Source: Bradyrhizobium sp. CCBAU 51627 (lineage in GTDB: Bacteria > Pseudomonadota > Alphaproteobacteria > Rhizobiales > Xanthobacteraceae). From it: a stretch of DNA of 64,000 nucleotides. The stretch's first letter is position 1. Each line of letters starts with the position of its first letter. Where the stretch lies: assembly GCF_028128765.1 (NCBI RefSeq), contig NZ_LBJG01000023.1:124001-188000 (forward strand). Reading direction: 5' to 3'. Made by a program: the position numbers and the translations under genes. Below, piece by piece: positions 44,556-52,300 of the stretch. Under the pieces are notes generated by a model that searched no databases, was not told where the DNA came from, and saw nothing but the letters and a program-made list of their open reading frames with translations.

Positions 44556-45572
44556 ATGAGAAAAGCCTGTCTGGCTTTGCTGCTGGCAGCAAGCGTGAGC
44601 CCTGCGTTGGCGCAGGATAAGACCTTCGACCTGAAGGTCTCGCACTGGGTGCCGGCCTCCCACCCGTTGCAAAAGTCTTTGGAAGACTGGGTTGCCGCGG
44701 TGAACAAGGATTCCGGCGGCACCATCACGGGAAAGGTGTTTCCGGCTCAGCAACTCGGCAAGGCCTTCGATCATTACGACATGGCGCGCGATGGCATCGC
44801 CGACGTCACCTACGTCAATCCCGGCTACCAGCCCGGGCGCTTCCCGATCATCGGCGCCGGCGAATTGCCGTTCCTGATCTCGGACGCCAAGGGCGGCTCA
44901 GAAGGACTGGACGCCTGGTATCGCAAATATGCCGAGAAGGAGATGAAGGACGTCAAATACTGCCTCGCCTTCGTCCACTCGCCCTCCTCCTTCCACTCCC
45001 GCACCAAGAAGATCGTGATGCCGGAGGACGTGAAGGGCATGAAGGTTCGTCCGGCGCACGCCACCATGGCGAATTTCGTCACTTCGCTTGGCGGCACGAA
45101 TGTGCAGTCCTCCGCGCCTGAGGTGCGCGACATCATCGAGCGCGGCGTCGCCGACGCGGTGACCTTCCCCTGGGGCTCGCTGGTGCTATTCGGCATCGAC
45201 AAGGTGACCAAGTACGACATGGAGGCCCCGCTCTACACCACGACCTTCGTGTTCGTGATGAACAAGGACAAGTACAATGCGATGTCCGACAAGCAGAAGG
45301 CCGCGATCGACAAGAACTGCTCGACCGAGATGGCCGGCGTGGTCGGCGAGCACTGGGGCAAGTTCGAGGACGCCGGAATCGACAAGGTGAAAGCGGAAGG
45401 AAGTCACGAGGTCTACAAGCTGACACCGGACCAGACGGCCGCCTGGAAGAAGGCCTCCGAGCCGCTGGTCAAGACCTGGGCCGGCGGCGCGAAGAAGGCC
45501 GGCGCCGATCCGGACGCTGCGCTTGCGGAGCTCAAGGCGTCGCTGAAGAAGTACAACGCGCTGGCGGAATAG
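44556..45572 (+). CDS. TRAP transporter substrate-binding protein (DctP type)
   Basis: A 338-residue protein from the ATG at 44556 with GAGGGAGAG upstream; a nearby upstream ATG lies in the palindrome and was rejected. Signal peptide MRKACLALLL to ALAQ. The mature protein has the DctP pattern KVSHWVPASHPLQKSLEDW, and YDMARDGIADVTYVNPGYQ. It binds the ligand in the periplasm. Being in a cluster with a feruloyl-CoA-synthase-like ligase, it resembles TarP of Rhodopseudomonas palustris, which takes up p-coumarate and related acids. Ligand identity is inferred only. Confidence 0.93.
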   Translation: MRKACLALLLAASVSPALAQDKTFDLKVSHWVPASHPLQKSLEDWVAAVNKDSGGTITGKVFPAQQLGKAFDHYDMARDGIADVTYVNPGYQPGRFPIIGAGELPFLISDAKGGSEGLDAWYRKYAEKEMKDVKYCLAFVHSPSSFHSRTKKIVMPEDVKGMKVRPAHATMANFVTSLGGTNVQSSAPEVRDIIERGVADAVTFPWGSLVLFGIDKVTKYDMEAPLYTTTFVFVMNKDKYNAMSDKQKAAIDKNCSTEMAGVVGEHWGKFEDAGIDKVKAEGSHEVYKLTPDQTAAWKKASEPLVKTWAGGAKKAGADPDAALAELKASLKKYNALAE

Positions 45573-45592
45573 CTTCGCGTCGCAAGAAGCAA

Positions 45593-45616
45593 GGCGGCGA
45601 GGGGCATCTCGCCGCC
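45593..45616 (+). promoter_or_regulatory. Stem-loop between TRAP binding-protein and permease genes
   Basis: GGCGGCGAG-GGGCAT-CTCGCCGCC is a perfect 9-bp stem 20 bp beyond the binding-protein stop codon. It may act as a partial terminator or mRNA stabiliser that lets the binding protein be made in excess of the permeases, as is common for transport operons. Confidence 0.6.
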
Positions 45617-45659
45617 GTTATTCTGCAAGTGCGTCATCAGGAGCGTGCGACGCTTCCTC

Positions 45660-45681
45660 CTCTCCCCGCCTGCGGGCAGAG
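45660..45681. repeat. CTCTCCCCGC-type intergenic repeat
   Basis: CTCTCCCCGCC-TGCGGGCAGAG is a near-palindrome of the same dispersed family as 16543-16564. It lies between the TRAP binding-protein and small-permease genes, after the stem-loop. Confidence 0.4.
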
Positions 45682-45712
45682 GCGAAGCCTGCCGCCTGAG
45701 CCGAGAACGAGT

Positions 45713-46249
45713 ATGACATCAGACGACAAGACAGCTCCCATGAAGCGCTCATGGATGGACCGCATCATCGACACGATCGAATGGATCGCGGCCGCGTTCG
45801 TCGGTATTGTCGCGCTCGACATTTTCCTGTCGGTGCTGCTGCGCAACACGCTCAACTATTCGATCCCCGATAGTTTCGACATCGGCCGCATGCTGCTCGG
45901 CATCCTCATTTTCTGGGGTATCGCGGCGACCTCCTATCGCGGCACGCACATCACGGTCGACCTGGTCTGGGGCAATGTCGGGCCGCGCTATCAGCGCTGG
46001 ATCGACGTGTTCGCCACGCTGGTGCTGCTGTTCGTCGTCACTGTTCAGACCTGGACGCTGTTCGACAAGGTCCGCGGCACCTACAACGACAACGTCCAGA
46101 CCTTCGACATGCACATGCCGACCTGGCCGTTCTTTGCCATCGCCTGGATCGGCGACGTTTCGGCCGTGCTGCTGATCGCGATTCGCACTTACCGGCTGAT
46201 CTTCCATCCCGAAGACATGCACGACCCCAAGCTGAAGGCGACGGAGTAA
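45713..46249 (+). CDS. TRAP transporter small permease (DctQ type)
   Basis: A 178-residue protein from the ATG at 45713. Four hydrophobic helices follow a basic N-terminus (MTSDDKTAPMKRSWMDRIID). DctQ features are EWIAAAFVGIVALDIFLSVL and GTHITVDLVWGNVGPRY. It couples with the large permease. Its stop and the next start are 2 bp apart. The longer upstream frame covers the repeat region and was dropped. Confidence 0.92.
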   Translation: MTSDDKTAPMKRSWMDRIIDTIEWIAAAFVGIVALDIFLSVLLRNTLNYSIPDSFDIGRMLLGILIFWGIAATSYRGTHITVDLVWGNVGPRYQRWIDVFATLVLLFVVTVQTWTLFDKVRGTYNDNVQTFDMHMPTWPFFAIAWIGDVSAVLLIAIRTYRLIFHPEDMHDPKLKATE

Positions 46250-46251
46250 TC

Positions 46252-47571
46252 ATGAGCACCGATGCCGTCGCCGTTATCGGCTTCGTTTCCTTGTTTGCGT
46301 TGATGCTGTTGCGCGTGCCCGTCGGCATGGCGATGGGCCTCGTCGGCGTCTCCGGCTTCTCCTATCTGGTCGGCGCAACGCCGGCGCTGAAGCTCGTTGG
46401 CCAGACCTCGATGCGCACGGTCACCGACTATACTTTTGGCGTGATCCCGATGTTCCTGCTGATGGGGTCCTTCGTCAGCAACTCCGGCATGAGCCGCGAG
46501 CTGTTCCGCGCCGCCAACGGTTTCGTCGGACATCTACGGGGCGGGCTCGGCATCGCCACCGTCGGCGCCTGCGGCGGCTTTGCCGCGATTTGCGGTTCTT
46601 CGGTTGCGACCGCCGCGACCTTCTCGGCCGTCGCCTATCCCGAGATGCGCCGCTTCGGCTATCCGCAATCGTTTGCGACAGGCGTGATCGCCGCCGGCGG
46701 CACGCTTGGCGCAATGCTGCCGCCTTCGACCGTGCTTGCTGTTTACGGAATCATCACCGAGCAGGACATCGGAAAGCTCTTCATCGCCGGCATCATCCCG
46801 GGCCTCCTGGCGATGACGATGTACATGATCACGATCTTTCTGATCGGCTATACCCGCCCCGACTTTCTGCCCAAGGGCAAGGTGCTGCCCTGGCGCGAGC
46901 GCTTTGCGGGCCTCAAGGATATCTGGGCGCCGGTGCTGCTGTTCGTGTTCGTGATCGGCGGCCTCTACGGCTTGCCTTTCCTGCCGCGCTTCACGCCGAC
47001 CGAAGCCGGCGGCGTCGGCGCCACGGGCGCCTTCATCATCGGCGTGGCCACCGGACGGCTCGACCGCGAGAAGGTGCTGGCTTCGCTGCTTCAGGCAACA
47101 CGCACGGCGGCCGCCGTGTTCACCGTGCTGATCGGCGCGCTGATCTTCGGCTATTTCCTGACGGTGACGCAGACGCCGCAGAAGGTGACCGAATTCCTCA
47201 CCGGCCTGGGCCTGGGCCCGTACGGCGTGCTGGCGCTGATCATGGGGATGTATCTCGTGCTCGGCTGCCTGATGGACGCGATGGCGATGATCATCCTGAC
47301 GGTGCCGATCATCTTCCCCGTGATCACGCATCTCGGCTTCGACCCGATCTGGTTCGGCGTCATTATCGTGATGACGGTCGAACTCGGCTTGATCCATCCG
47401 CCTGTCGGCATGAACGTCTTTGTCATCAAGAGCGTGGTGAAGGACGTGTCCTTCTCCACCATCTTCAAGGGCGTGATCCCGTTCGTGGCGACCGATCTCG
47501 TGCGTCTGGTGATCCTGATCGCCTTCCCCTTGCTGGCAACCTGGCTGCCGACGCGGATGATGGCTCACTAG
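46252..47571 (+). CDS. TRAP transporter large permease (DctM type)
   Basis: A 439-residue protein with 12 or more hydrophobic helices. The DctM core is PVGMAMGLVGVSGFSYL, then MLPPSTVLAVYGIITEQDIGKL, TPTEAGGVGATGAFI, and the end LIHPPVGMNVFVIKSV. Together with the small permease and DctP it makes the importer driven by the sodium or proton gradient. Its neighbours place it in aromatic acid uptake. Confidence 0.95.
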   Translation: MSTDAVAVIGFVSLFALMLLRVPVGMAMGLVGVSGFSYLVGATPALKLVGQTSMRTVTDYTFGVIPMFLLMGSFVSNSGMSRELFRAANGFVGHLRGGLGIATVGACGGFAAICGSSVATAATFSAVAYPEMRRFGYPQSFATGVIAAGGTLGAMLPPSTVLAVYGIITEQDIGKLFIAGIIPGLLAMTMYMITIFLIGYTRPDFLPKGKVLPWRERFAGLKDIWAPVLLFVFVIGGLYGLPFLPRFTPTEAGGVGATGAFIIGVATGRLDREKVLASLLQATRTAAAVFTVLIGALIFGYFLTVTQTPQKVTEFLTGLGLGPYGVLALIMGMYLVLGCLMDAMAMIILTVPIIFPVITHLGFDPIWFGVIIVMTVELGLIHPPVGMNVFVIKSVVKDVSFSTIFKGVIPFVATDLVRLVILIAFPLLATWLPTRMMAH

Positions 47572-47583
47572 AGAGGTGGAGCG

Positions 47584-48045
47584 ATGACGACACCGACGCT
47601 CGAGACAAAATACGTCTTCACCATCACTGCAAGGATCGGCGACGTCGTCACCGCCGGCGAGACCGGCATCGGCGTGCGTCGCATCATCCCGATCATCGGC
47701 GGCGAGGTGATGGGCGCGCTGTCAGGCAAGGTGCTGCCCTTCGGCGCCGACTTCCAGACCATCCGCCCCAACGAACTCATCGATCTCGAGGCCAAATATG
47801 CCTTCGAGACCGATGACGGCGCAATTGTCTATGTCGAGAACAGGGGCATGCGCTTCGGCCCGGTCGAGCTGCTGCAAAAGCTCAAGCGCGGCGAGCCGGT
47901 CGATCCGAAGCTGATCTATTTCCGCACCGTGCCCAAATTCGAGACCGGGCACGAAGAGTATCGCTGGCTCATGGAGCGCATTTTCGTCGGGTCGGCCGCA
48001 CGGCATGCGGACCGGGTGGTCATCGACGTGCATCAGGTGATGTGA
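47584..48045 (+). CDS. DUF3237 family protein
   Basis: A 153-residue protein from the ATG at 47584 (GGTGGAG upstream). It is a beta-barrel-type DUF3237 protein with VRRIIPIIGGEVMGALSGKV, GADFQTIRPNELIDLEAKYAF and the C-terminal WLMERIFVGSAARHADRVVI. The family is unassigned but repeatedly found in operons for aromatic compound breakdown. I recall a protein of this kind between tarPQM and couAB in Rhodopseudomonas palustris. It starts 12 bp after the permease gene, so it is in the operon. Confidence 0.9.
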   Translation: MTTPTLETKYVFTITARIGDVVTAGETGIGVRRIIPIIGGEVMGALSGKVLPFGADFQTIRPNELIDLEAKYAFETDDGAIVYVENRGMRFGPVELLQKLKRGEPVDPKLIYFRTVPKFETGHEEYRWLMERIFVGSAARHADRVVIDVHQVM

Positions 48046-48060
48046 GACAGCTGCGGCCTC

Positions 48061-48127
48061 GTCATTGCGACCGCAGCGAAGCAATCCAGACTGACTCCGC
48101 GCAGGATTGCTTCGCTGCGCAATGACG
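48061..48127. repeat. REP-like palindromic repeat, GCAATCC family, copy 2
   Basis: GTCATTGCGACCGCAGCGAAGC followed by AATCCAG is mirrored by GCAGGATTGCTTCGCTGCG and CAATGACG. It is the second copy of the element at 7527-7608 and falls inside the catabolic cluster, between the transporter part and the enzyme part. It would fold into a long hairpin in RNA. Confidence 0.8.
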
Positions 48128-48254
48128 AAGAAGTGGCAAGGGCTGCGCGTCACAACATGCTCCCGCCCCCTCGGACCGGGGGATCCGACGCGTGACAGAT
48201 CAAGGCCTACCGCGCCCCATCACGGGGCCAACCATATTGACTCCCCCAGAATTC

Positions 48255-48269
48255 GTTATACAACATAAC
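48255..48269. promoter_or_regulatory. GTTAT-N5-ATAAC operator-like inverted repeat before the catabolic genes
   Basis: GTTATACAACATAAC is a perfect 5-bp inverted repeat spaced by 5 bp, 19 bp before the hydratase start. A related site (11 of 15 matches) stands before the TRAP operon. In Rhodopseudomonas palustris this gene group is controlled by CouR, a MarR-type repressor that senses p-coumaroyl-CoA. A corresponding regulator gene is not in this window. Confidence 0.6.
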
Positions 48270-48288
48270 TATTCTGACAAGGACGCAA

Positions 48289-49098
48289 ATGACACAGGGA
48301 AACGCCGAGACCGCTGGCGCGGGCGCCTCCGGGTTGCTTCAAATCGAGAGGGTGGACCGTGTTCTGACCGTGGGTCTGAACCGGCCGGCCAAGCGCAATG
48401 CGCTCAATGACGGCATCATTCTCGAAATCGGCGAATGTTTTACGTCCCTGCCCGAGGACATCGGCGCGGTGGTCATTCACGGCATTGGCGACCATTTCTC
48501 CAGCGGCCTCGACCTGTCCGAGCTCCAGGACCACGACGCCAGTGGCGGCCTCCTGCATTCACAGATGTGGCACCGGGTGTTCGATCGCATCCAGTACAGC
48601 CGCGTCCCCGTCATCGCCGCGCTCAAGGGCGCCGTGATCGGCGGCGGACTGGAGCTTGCCTGCGCGGCACATATCCGCGTCGCCGAACCCTCGACTTACT
48701 TCGCGCTGCCGGAAGGACAGCGCGGCATCTTCGTCGGTGGCGGCGGCTCGGTGCGGCTGCCGCGGCTGATCGGCGTCGCACGAATGATGGACATGATGCT
48801 GACGGGTCGCGTCTATAGCGCGACCGAGGGCGCGTCTTACGGCTTTGCGCAATATGTCACGGAGGCCGGCAACGGTCTTGCCAAGGCGCTGGAGCTTGCG
48901 ACCAAGATTGCGTCCAATGCGCCGCTGACGAATTTCGCGGTGCTCCAGGCATTGCCGATGATCGCGGAAGCCAATCCGCAGACCGGCCTGTTGATGGAAT
49001 CGCTGATGGCCACGGTCGCCCAGAGCGATAAAGAGGCAAAACGCAGGATTCGCGAATTCCTCGAGCACAAGACCGCAAAGGTAAAGCCGAAGTCATGA
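48289..49098 (+). CDS. Crotonase-family hydratase (hydroxycinnamoyl-CoA hydratase-lyase candidate)
   Basis: A 269-residue enoyl-CoA hydratase-type protein. The CoA site begins LNRPAKRNALN, then the oxyanion loop AALKGAVIGGGLELA and ALPEGQRGIFVGGGG. The usual first Glu is present (LPEG). At the position of the second catalytic Glu of hydratases (MEMVLTG in rat mitochondrial enzyme) it has Asp (MDMMLTG). This suits a hydratase-lyase of the cinnamoyl-CoA type, like CouA of Rhodopseudomonas palustris, but a simple hydratase is also possible. Its stop overlaps the ligase start by 4 bp. Confidence 0.9.
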   Translation: MTQGNAETAGAGASGLLQIERVDRVLTVGLNRPAKRNALNDGIILEIGECFTSLPEDIGAVVIHGIGDHFSSGLDLSELQDHDASGGLLHSQMWHRVFDRIQYSRVPVIAALKGAVIGGGLELACAAHIRVAEPSTYFALPEGQRGIFVGGGGSVRLPRLIGVARMMDMMLTGRVYSATEGASYGFAQYVTEAGNGLAKALELATKIASNAPLTNFAVLQALPMIAEANPQTGLLMESLMATVAQSDKEAKRRIREFLEHKTAKVKPKS

Positions 49099-50978
49099 GC
49101 GCGCAGCCGTCCTCTTCCAGCACAGAGCGCGGCGTGAGCAATTCTCCGCTGCGACCGATCTCGTTCGGCGATCCCGTCGTCGACATCGAGCGTCGCGCCG
49201 ATGGCACGATTTATCTGCGGCCGAAGCAGCCGCTCGGCGACTATCCCGCCCGCATCACCGACCGCCTGCATCACTGGGCGACGACGACGCCTGACCGAAT
49301 CTTCATGGCGGAGCGCGACGGCGGGCGCGGCTGGCGCAAGATCACCTATGCCGAGCTGCTCACGGCGAGCCGCCATATCGCCTCAGGGCTGATCCAGCGC
49401 GGCCTGTCGGCGGAGCGGCCGGTCGTCATCCTCTCCGGCAATTCGATCGACCATGCGCTGCTCGCCTTCGGCGCGTTCTATGCCGGCGTCCCGTTCTGTC
49501 CGGTGTCGCCGGCCTATTCGCTGGTATCGAAAGATTACGGCAAGCTCTCCTATCTGATGAAGCTGCTGACGCCCGGCCTCGTTTTCGCCGAGGATGCCGA
49601 CAAATTCGCCGACGCGCTCGCCGCCAACGTCTCGCTGGGCACCGAGATCGCCGCGTCCTACGGCCATGTCCCAGGCCGCGACGTCACCCTGCTCGCCGAC
49701 CTCATGGCGACGCCCGTACGTAGCGACCTCGACGCCGTGCACGGCAGGATCGGCCCCGACACGATCGCAAAGTTCCTGCTGACGTCGGGCTCGACCGGCA
49801 ATCCCAAGGCCGTCATCAACACCCAGCGCATGATCTGCGCCAACCAGGTGATGCTGCGCGAGACGCTCGCCTTCCTCAAGGACGAGCCGCCTGTGATCAT
49901 CGACTGGCTGCCATGGAATCACACCTTTGGCGGCAACCACAATATCGGGCTGACACTCTACAATGGCGGCTCGATGTATCTGGACGCCGGCAAGCCGGTG
50001 CCCGGCGGCATCGAGGAGACCGTGCGCAATCTCCAGGAGATTTCGCCGACGGTCTATTTCAACGTGCCCAAGGGCTATGAATCGCTGCTGCCTTATTTGC
50101 GCGATGACCAGGGCCTTCGTGCAAAATTCTTCGATCGCCTGCACGCGATGTTCTTCTCGGGCGCGGCGCTCTCGCCCTTCGTCTGGAACAGTCTCGACGA
50201 ACTCGCGGTGAAGGAAAAAGGCTATCGCGTGCCGATGCTGACCGGCCTTGGCGCCACCGAGACCGCGCCGTTCTTCATGTCGGTCAATCCGCGCACCAGC
50301 CGCTCCGGCCATGTCGGGCTGCCGGTATCAGGCAATGACGCCAAGCTGGTGCCGAACAACGGCAAGCTGGAAGTGCGCTGCAAGGGCCCGAACGTGATGC
50401 CCGGCTATTGGCGACAGCCGGACATCACCGCAAAATCGTTCGACGAGGAAGGCTTCTACAAGCTTGGCGACGCGCTCAAGCCCGCCGATCCGGACGATCT
50501 CAACGCCGGCTTTGATTTCGACGGCCGCGTCAGCGAGGACTTCAAGCTCGCGAGCGGCACCTGGGTCAGCGTCGGCCCGCTGCGCGCGCGCCTCACGGCG
50601 GCCTGCGCGCCGCTCGTGCGCGACGTCGTCATCGCCGGCATCAACCGCGACGAGGTCTCCGCCCTCGTGCTGCTCGATCTCGACGGTTGCCGGCTGATCA
50701 ATCCGACCTTGCCGGCCGACAACCTCACCGTCACCGCGCGAGACCGGCTGGTGCGCGAAGCCTTCCGCGAGCGCCTGACGCACTTTCTTTCGTCGGCGAC
50801 CGGCTCCTCAACCCGGATCACCCGTGCGATCCTGTTGGATGAACCGCTCTCGATCGACAAGGGCGAGGTCACCGACAAGGGCTCGATCAACCAGCGCGCG
50901 GTGCTGGAGCATCGCGCCGCCTTGATCGACGAGCTCTACGCTGCCAATCCCTCGGGCCGTGTGATATCGGTCGGGTAA
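49095..50978 (+). CDS. Feruloyl-CoA synthase-like AMP-binding ligase
   Basis: The protein has 627 residues from the ATG at 49095, overlapping the hydratase stop. ANL superfamily motifs are LTSGSTGNPKAV, PWNHTFGGNHNI, GLGATETAP and a catalytic Lys region near LSIDKGEVTDKGSINQRAV. Similarity is to feruloyl/p-coumaroyl-CoA ligases. It activates an aromatic acid with ATP and CoA. Relative of CouB in Rhodopseudomonas palustris by order and by my recollection of its sequence. The following genes encode an SDR and a thioesterase. Confidence 0.92.
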   Translation: MSAQPSSSSTERGVSNSPLRPISFGDPVVDIERRADGTIYLRPKQPLGDYPARITDRLHHWATTTPDRIFMAERDGGRGWRKITYAELLTASRHIASGLIQRGLSAERPVVILSGNSIDHALLAFGAFYAGVPFCPVSPAYSLVSKDYGKLSYLMKLLTPGLVFAEDADKFADALAANVSLGTEIAASYGHVPGRDVTLLADLMATPVRSDLDAVHGRIGPDTIAKFLLTSGSTGNPKAVINTQRMICANQVMLRETLAFLKDEPPVIIDWLPWNHTFGGNHNIGLTLYNGGSMYLDAGKPVPGGIEETVRNLQEISPTVYFNVPKGYESLLPYLRDDQGLRAKFFDRLHAMFFSGAALSPFVWNSLDELAVKEKGYRVPMLTGLGATETAPFFMSVNPRTSRSGHVGLPVSGNDAKLVPNNGKLEVRCKGPNVMPGYWRQPDITAKSFDEEGFYKLGDALKPADPDDLNAGFDFDGRVSEDFKLASGTWVSVGPLRARLTAACAPLVRDVVIAGINRDEVSALVLLDLDGCRLINPTLPADNLTVTARDRLVREAFRERLTHFLSSATGSSTRITRAILLDEPLSIDKGEVTDKGSINQRAVLEHRAALIDELYAANPSGRVISVG

Positions 50979-51003
50979 GAAATCATCGCCATAGGAGAAC
51001 GCC

Positions 51004-51765
51004 ATGTTGTTGAAGGATCAGGCCGCCATCGTCACCGGCGGCGCATCGGGACTGGGCGCGGCGACTGCGCGGAAACTGGCGGCGCAAGGCGCCAAGGTCG
51101 CGGTGTGCGATCTCAATGCCAAGCTCGCCGAGACCGTTGCCGCCGAAATCAAGGGCGTCGCCGTGACCTGCGACGTCTCCGATGCCGCCTCCGCGGAAGC
51201 TGCGATCGCGCAGGCAACCAAGGCCTATGGACCGGCACGCGTGCTGGTCAACTGCGCCGGCATCGGCGTTGCCAAGCGCGTGGTCGGCCGCGACGGCCCG
51301 ATGGCACTTGCCGATTTCGACAGGGTGATCAAGGTCAATTTGATCGGCACCTTCAACATGCTGCGCCTTGCCGCGACCGAGATGTCCAAGCTCGAGCCGC
51401 AGGTGAGCGGCGAGCGCGGCGTCATCATCAACACCGCCTCCGTCGCGGCCTATGACGGCCAGATCGGCCAGTCCGCCTACTCGGCCTCGAAGGGTGGCAT
51501 CGTCGGCATGACCTTGCCGATCGCGCGCGAGCTCGCGCAATTCGGCATCCGCGTGCTGACCATCGCGCCCGGTCTGTTCCTGACGCCGCTGCTCGCCAAT
51601 CTGCCCCAGGAAGCCCAGGACTCGCTCGCCGCGGCGATCCCCTTCCCGCGCCGGCTCGGCAACGCCGACGAATTCGCCGCGCTTGCCCTGCATATGGTCG
51701 AGAACTCCTACCTTAACGGCGAAGTGGTGCGCCTCGACGGCTCGCTGCGCATGGCGCCCAAGTAA
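51004..51765 (+). CDS. SDR family dehydrogenase (3-hydroxyacyl-CoA dehydrogenase type)
   Basis: A 253-residue short-chain dehydrogenase. The cofactor loop is [12 protein letters not shown], followed by NCAGIG and the catalytic Ser, Tyr and Lys in [10 protein letters not shown] and SAYSASKGG. The N-terminus [13 protein letters not shown] and the length fit the 3-hydroxy-2-methylbutyryl-CoA/3-hydroxyacyl-CoA dehydrogenase type II group. It may oxidise the 3-hydroxy-3-arylpropionyl-CoA made by the hydratase, which would be a beta-oxidation route, or another hydroxy compound. It starts 25 bp after the ligase with GGAGAA upstream. Confidence 0.9.
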   Translation: MLLKDQAAIVTGGASGLGAATARKLAAQGAKVAVCDLNAKLAETVAAEIKGVAVTCDVSDAASAEAAIAQATKAYGPARVLVNCAGIGVAKRVVGRDGPMALADFDRVIKVNLIGTFNMLRLAATEMSKLEPQVSGERGVIINTASVAAYDGQIGQSAYSASKGGIVGMTLPIARELAQFGIRVLTIAPGLFLTPLLANLPQEAQDSLAAAIPFPRRLGNADEFAALALHMVENSYLNGEVVRLDGSLRMAPK

Positions 51766-51790
51766 CTTCGTAGAGTAGGACGCGCAACGC

Positions 51791-52222
51791 ATGTTCGTGA
51801 ACCGGCGCGAGGTCCAGATCCAGTGGGGCGACTGCGACCCCGCCAACATCGTCTACTATCCGCGTTATTTCGCGATGTTCGACGATTCGACCTCGGCCCT
51901 GTTCGAGGTCGCCGGGTTCTCAAAGCAGGACCTGGTCCGCAAATACGGCCTCGTCGGCATCCCCATGGTCGACACGCGGTCCAAATTCTACATCCCCTCG
52001 ACCTATGGCGACTGGATCACCATTGAGACGAAGATCGAGAGCATCAAGCGCTCGAGCTTCGAGGTGAAGCACAACGTCTACAAGGGCGAGGCGCTCGCCA
52101 TCGAAGGTTTCGAGACCCGCGTCCTGGTCGGGCGCGACCCCGACAACCCCGACAAACTGAAATCGGCGCCATTCCCTCCGGAAATGGTAGCCAAATTCAC
52201 AGGGAGCGAGGTCCGGAGCTAA
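51791..52222 (+). CDS. Acyl-CoA thioesterase (4-hydroxybenzoyl-CoA thioesterase type)
   Basis: A 143-residue hotdog protein. Its start MFVNRREVQIQWGDCDPANI contains the conserved Asp, with VYYPRYFAMFDD following, as in 4-hydroxybenzoyl-CoA thioesterases. It would release aromatic or short acyl groups from CoA at the end of the side-chain pathway. It follows the SDR by 25 bp. There is a short hairpin (CGGGG/CCCCG) and a good ribosome site between it and the binding-protein gene. Confidence 0.92.
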   Translation: MFVNRREVQIQWGDCDPANIVYYPRYFAMFDDSTSALFEVAGFSKQDLVRKYGLVGIPMVDTRSKFYIPSTYGDWITIETKIESIKRSSFEVKHNVYKGEALAIEGFETRVLVGRDPDNPDKLKSAPFPPEMVAKFTGSEVRS

Positions 52223-52300
52223 ATCGCCACATCACCAAAAGACGGGGCTGAATTCGTCCCCGATTTCTGCTTTCAAAGAATAACGTCAAGGGAGGAATAG

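Noticed and set aside
46534..47568. Minus-strand frame of 344 codons opposite the TRAP large permease
   Set aside because: His/Asp/Arg-rich composition and no fold; the permease on the plus strand is unambiguous.
46590..47816. Second plus-strand frame inside the TRAP large permease
   Set aside because: It is a frame-shifted reading of the permease and of the start of the DUF3237 gene, with no motif.
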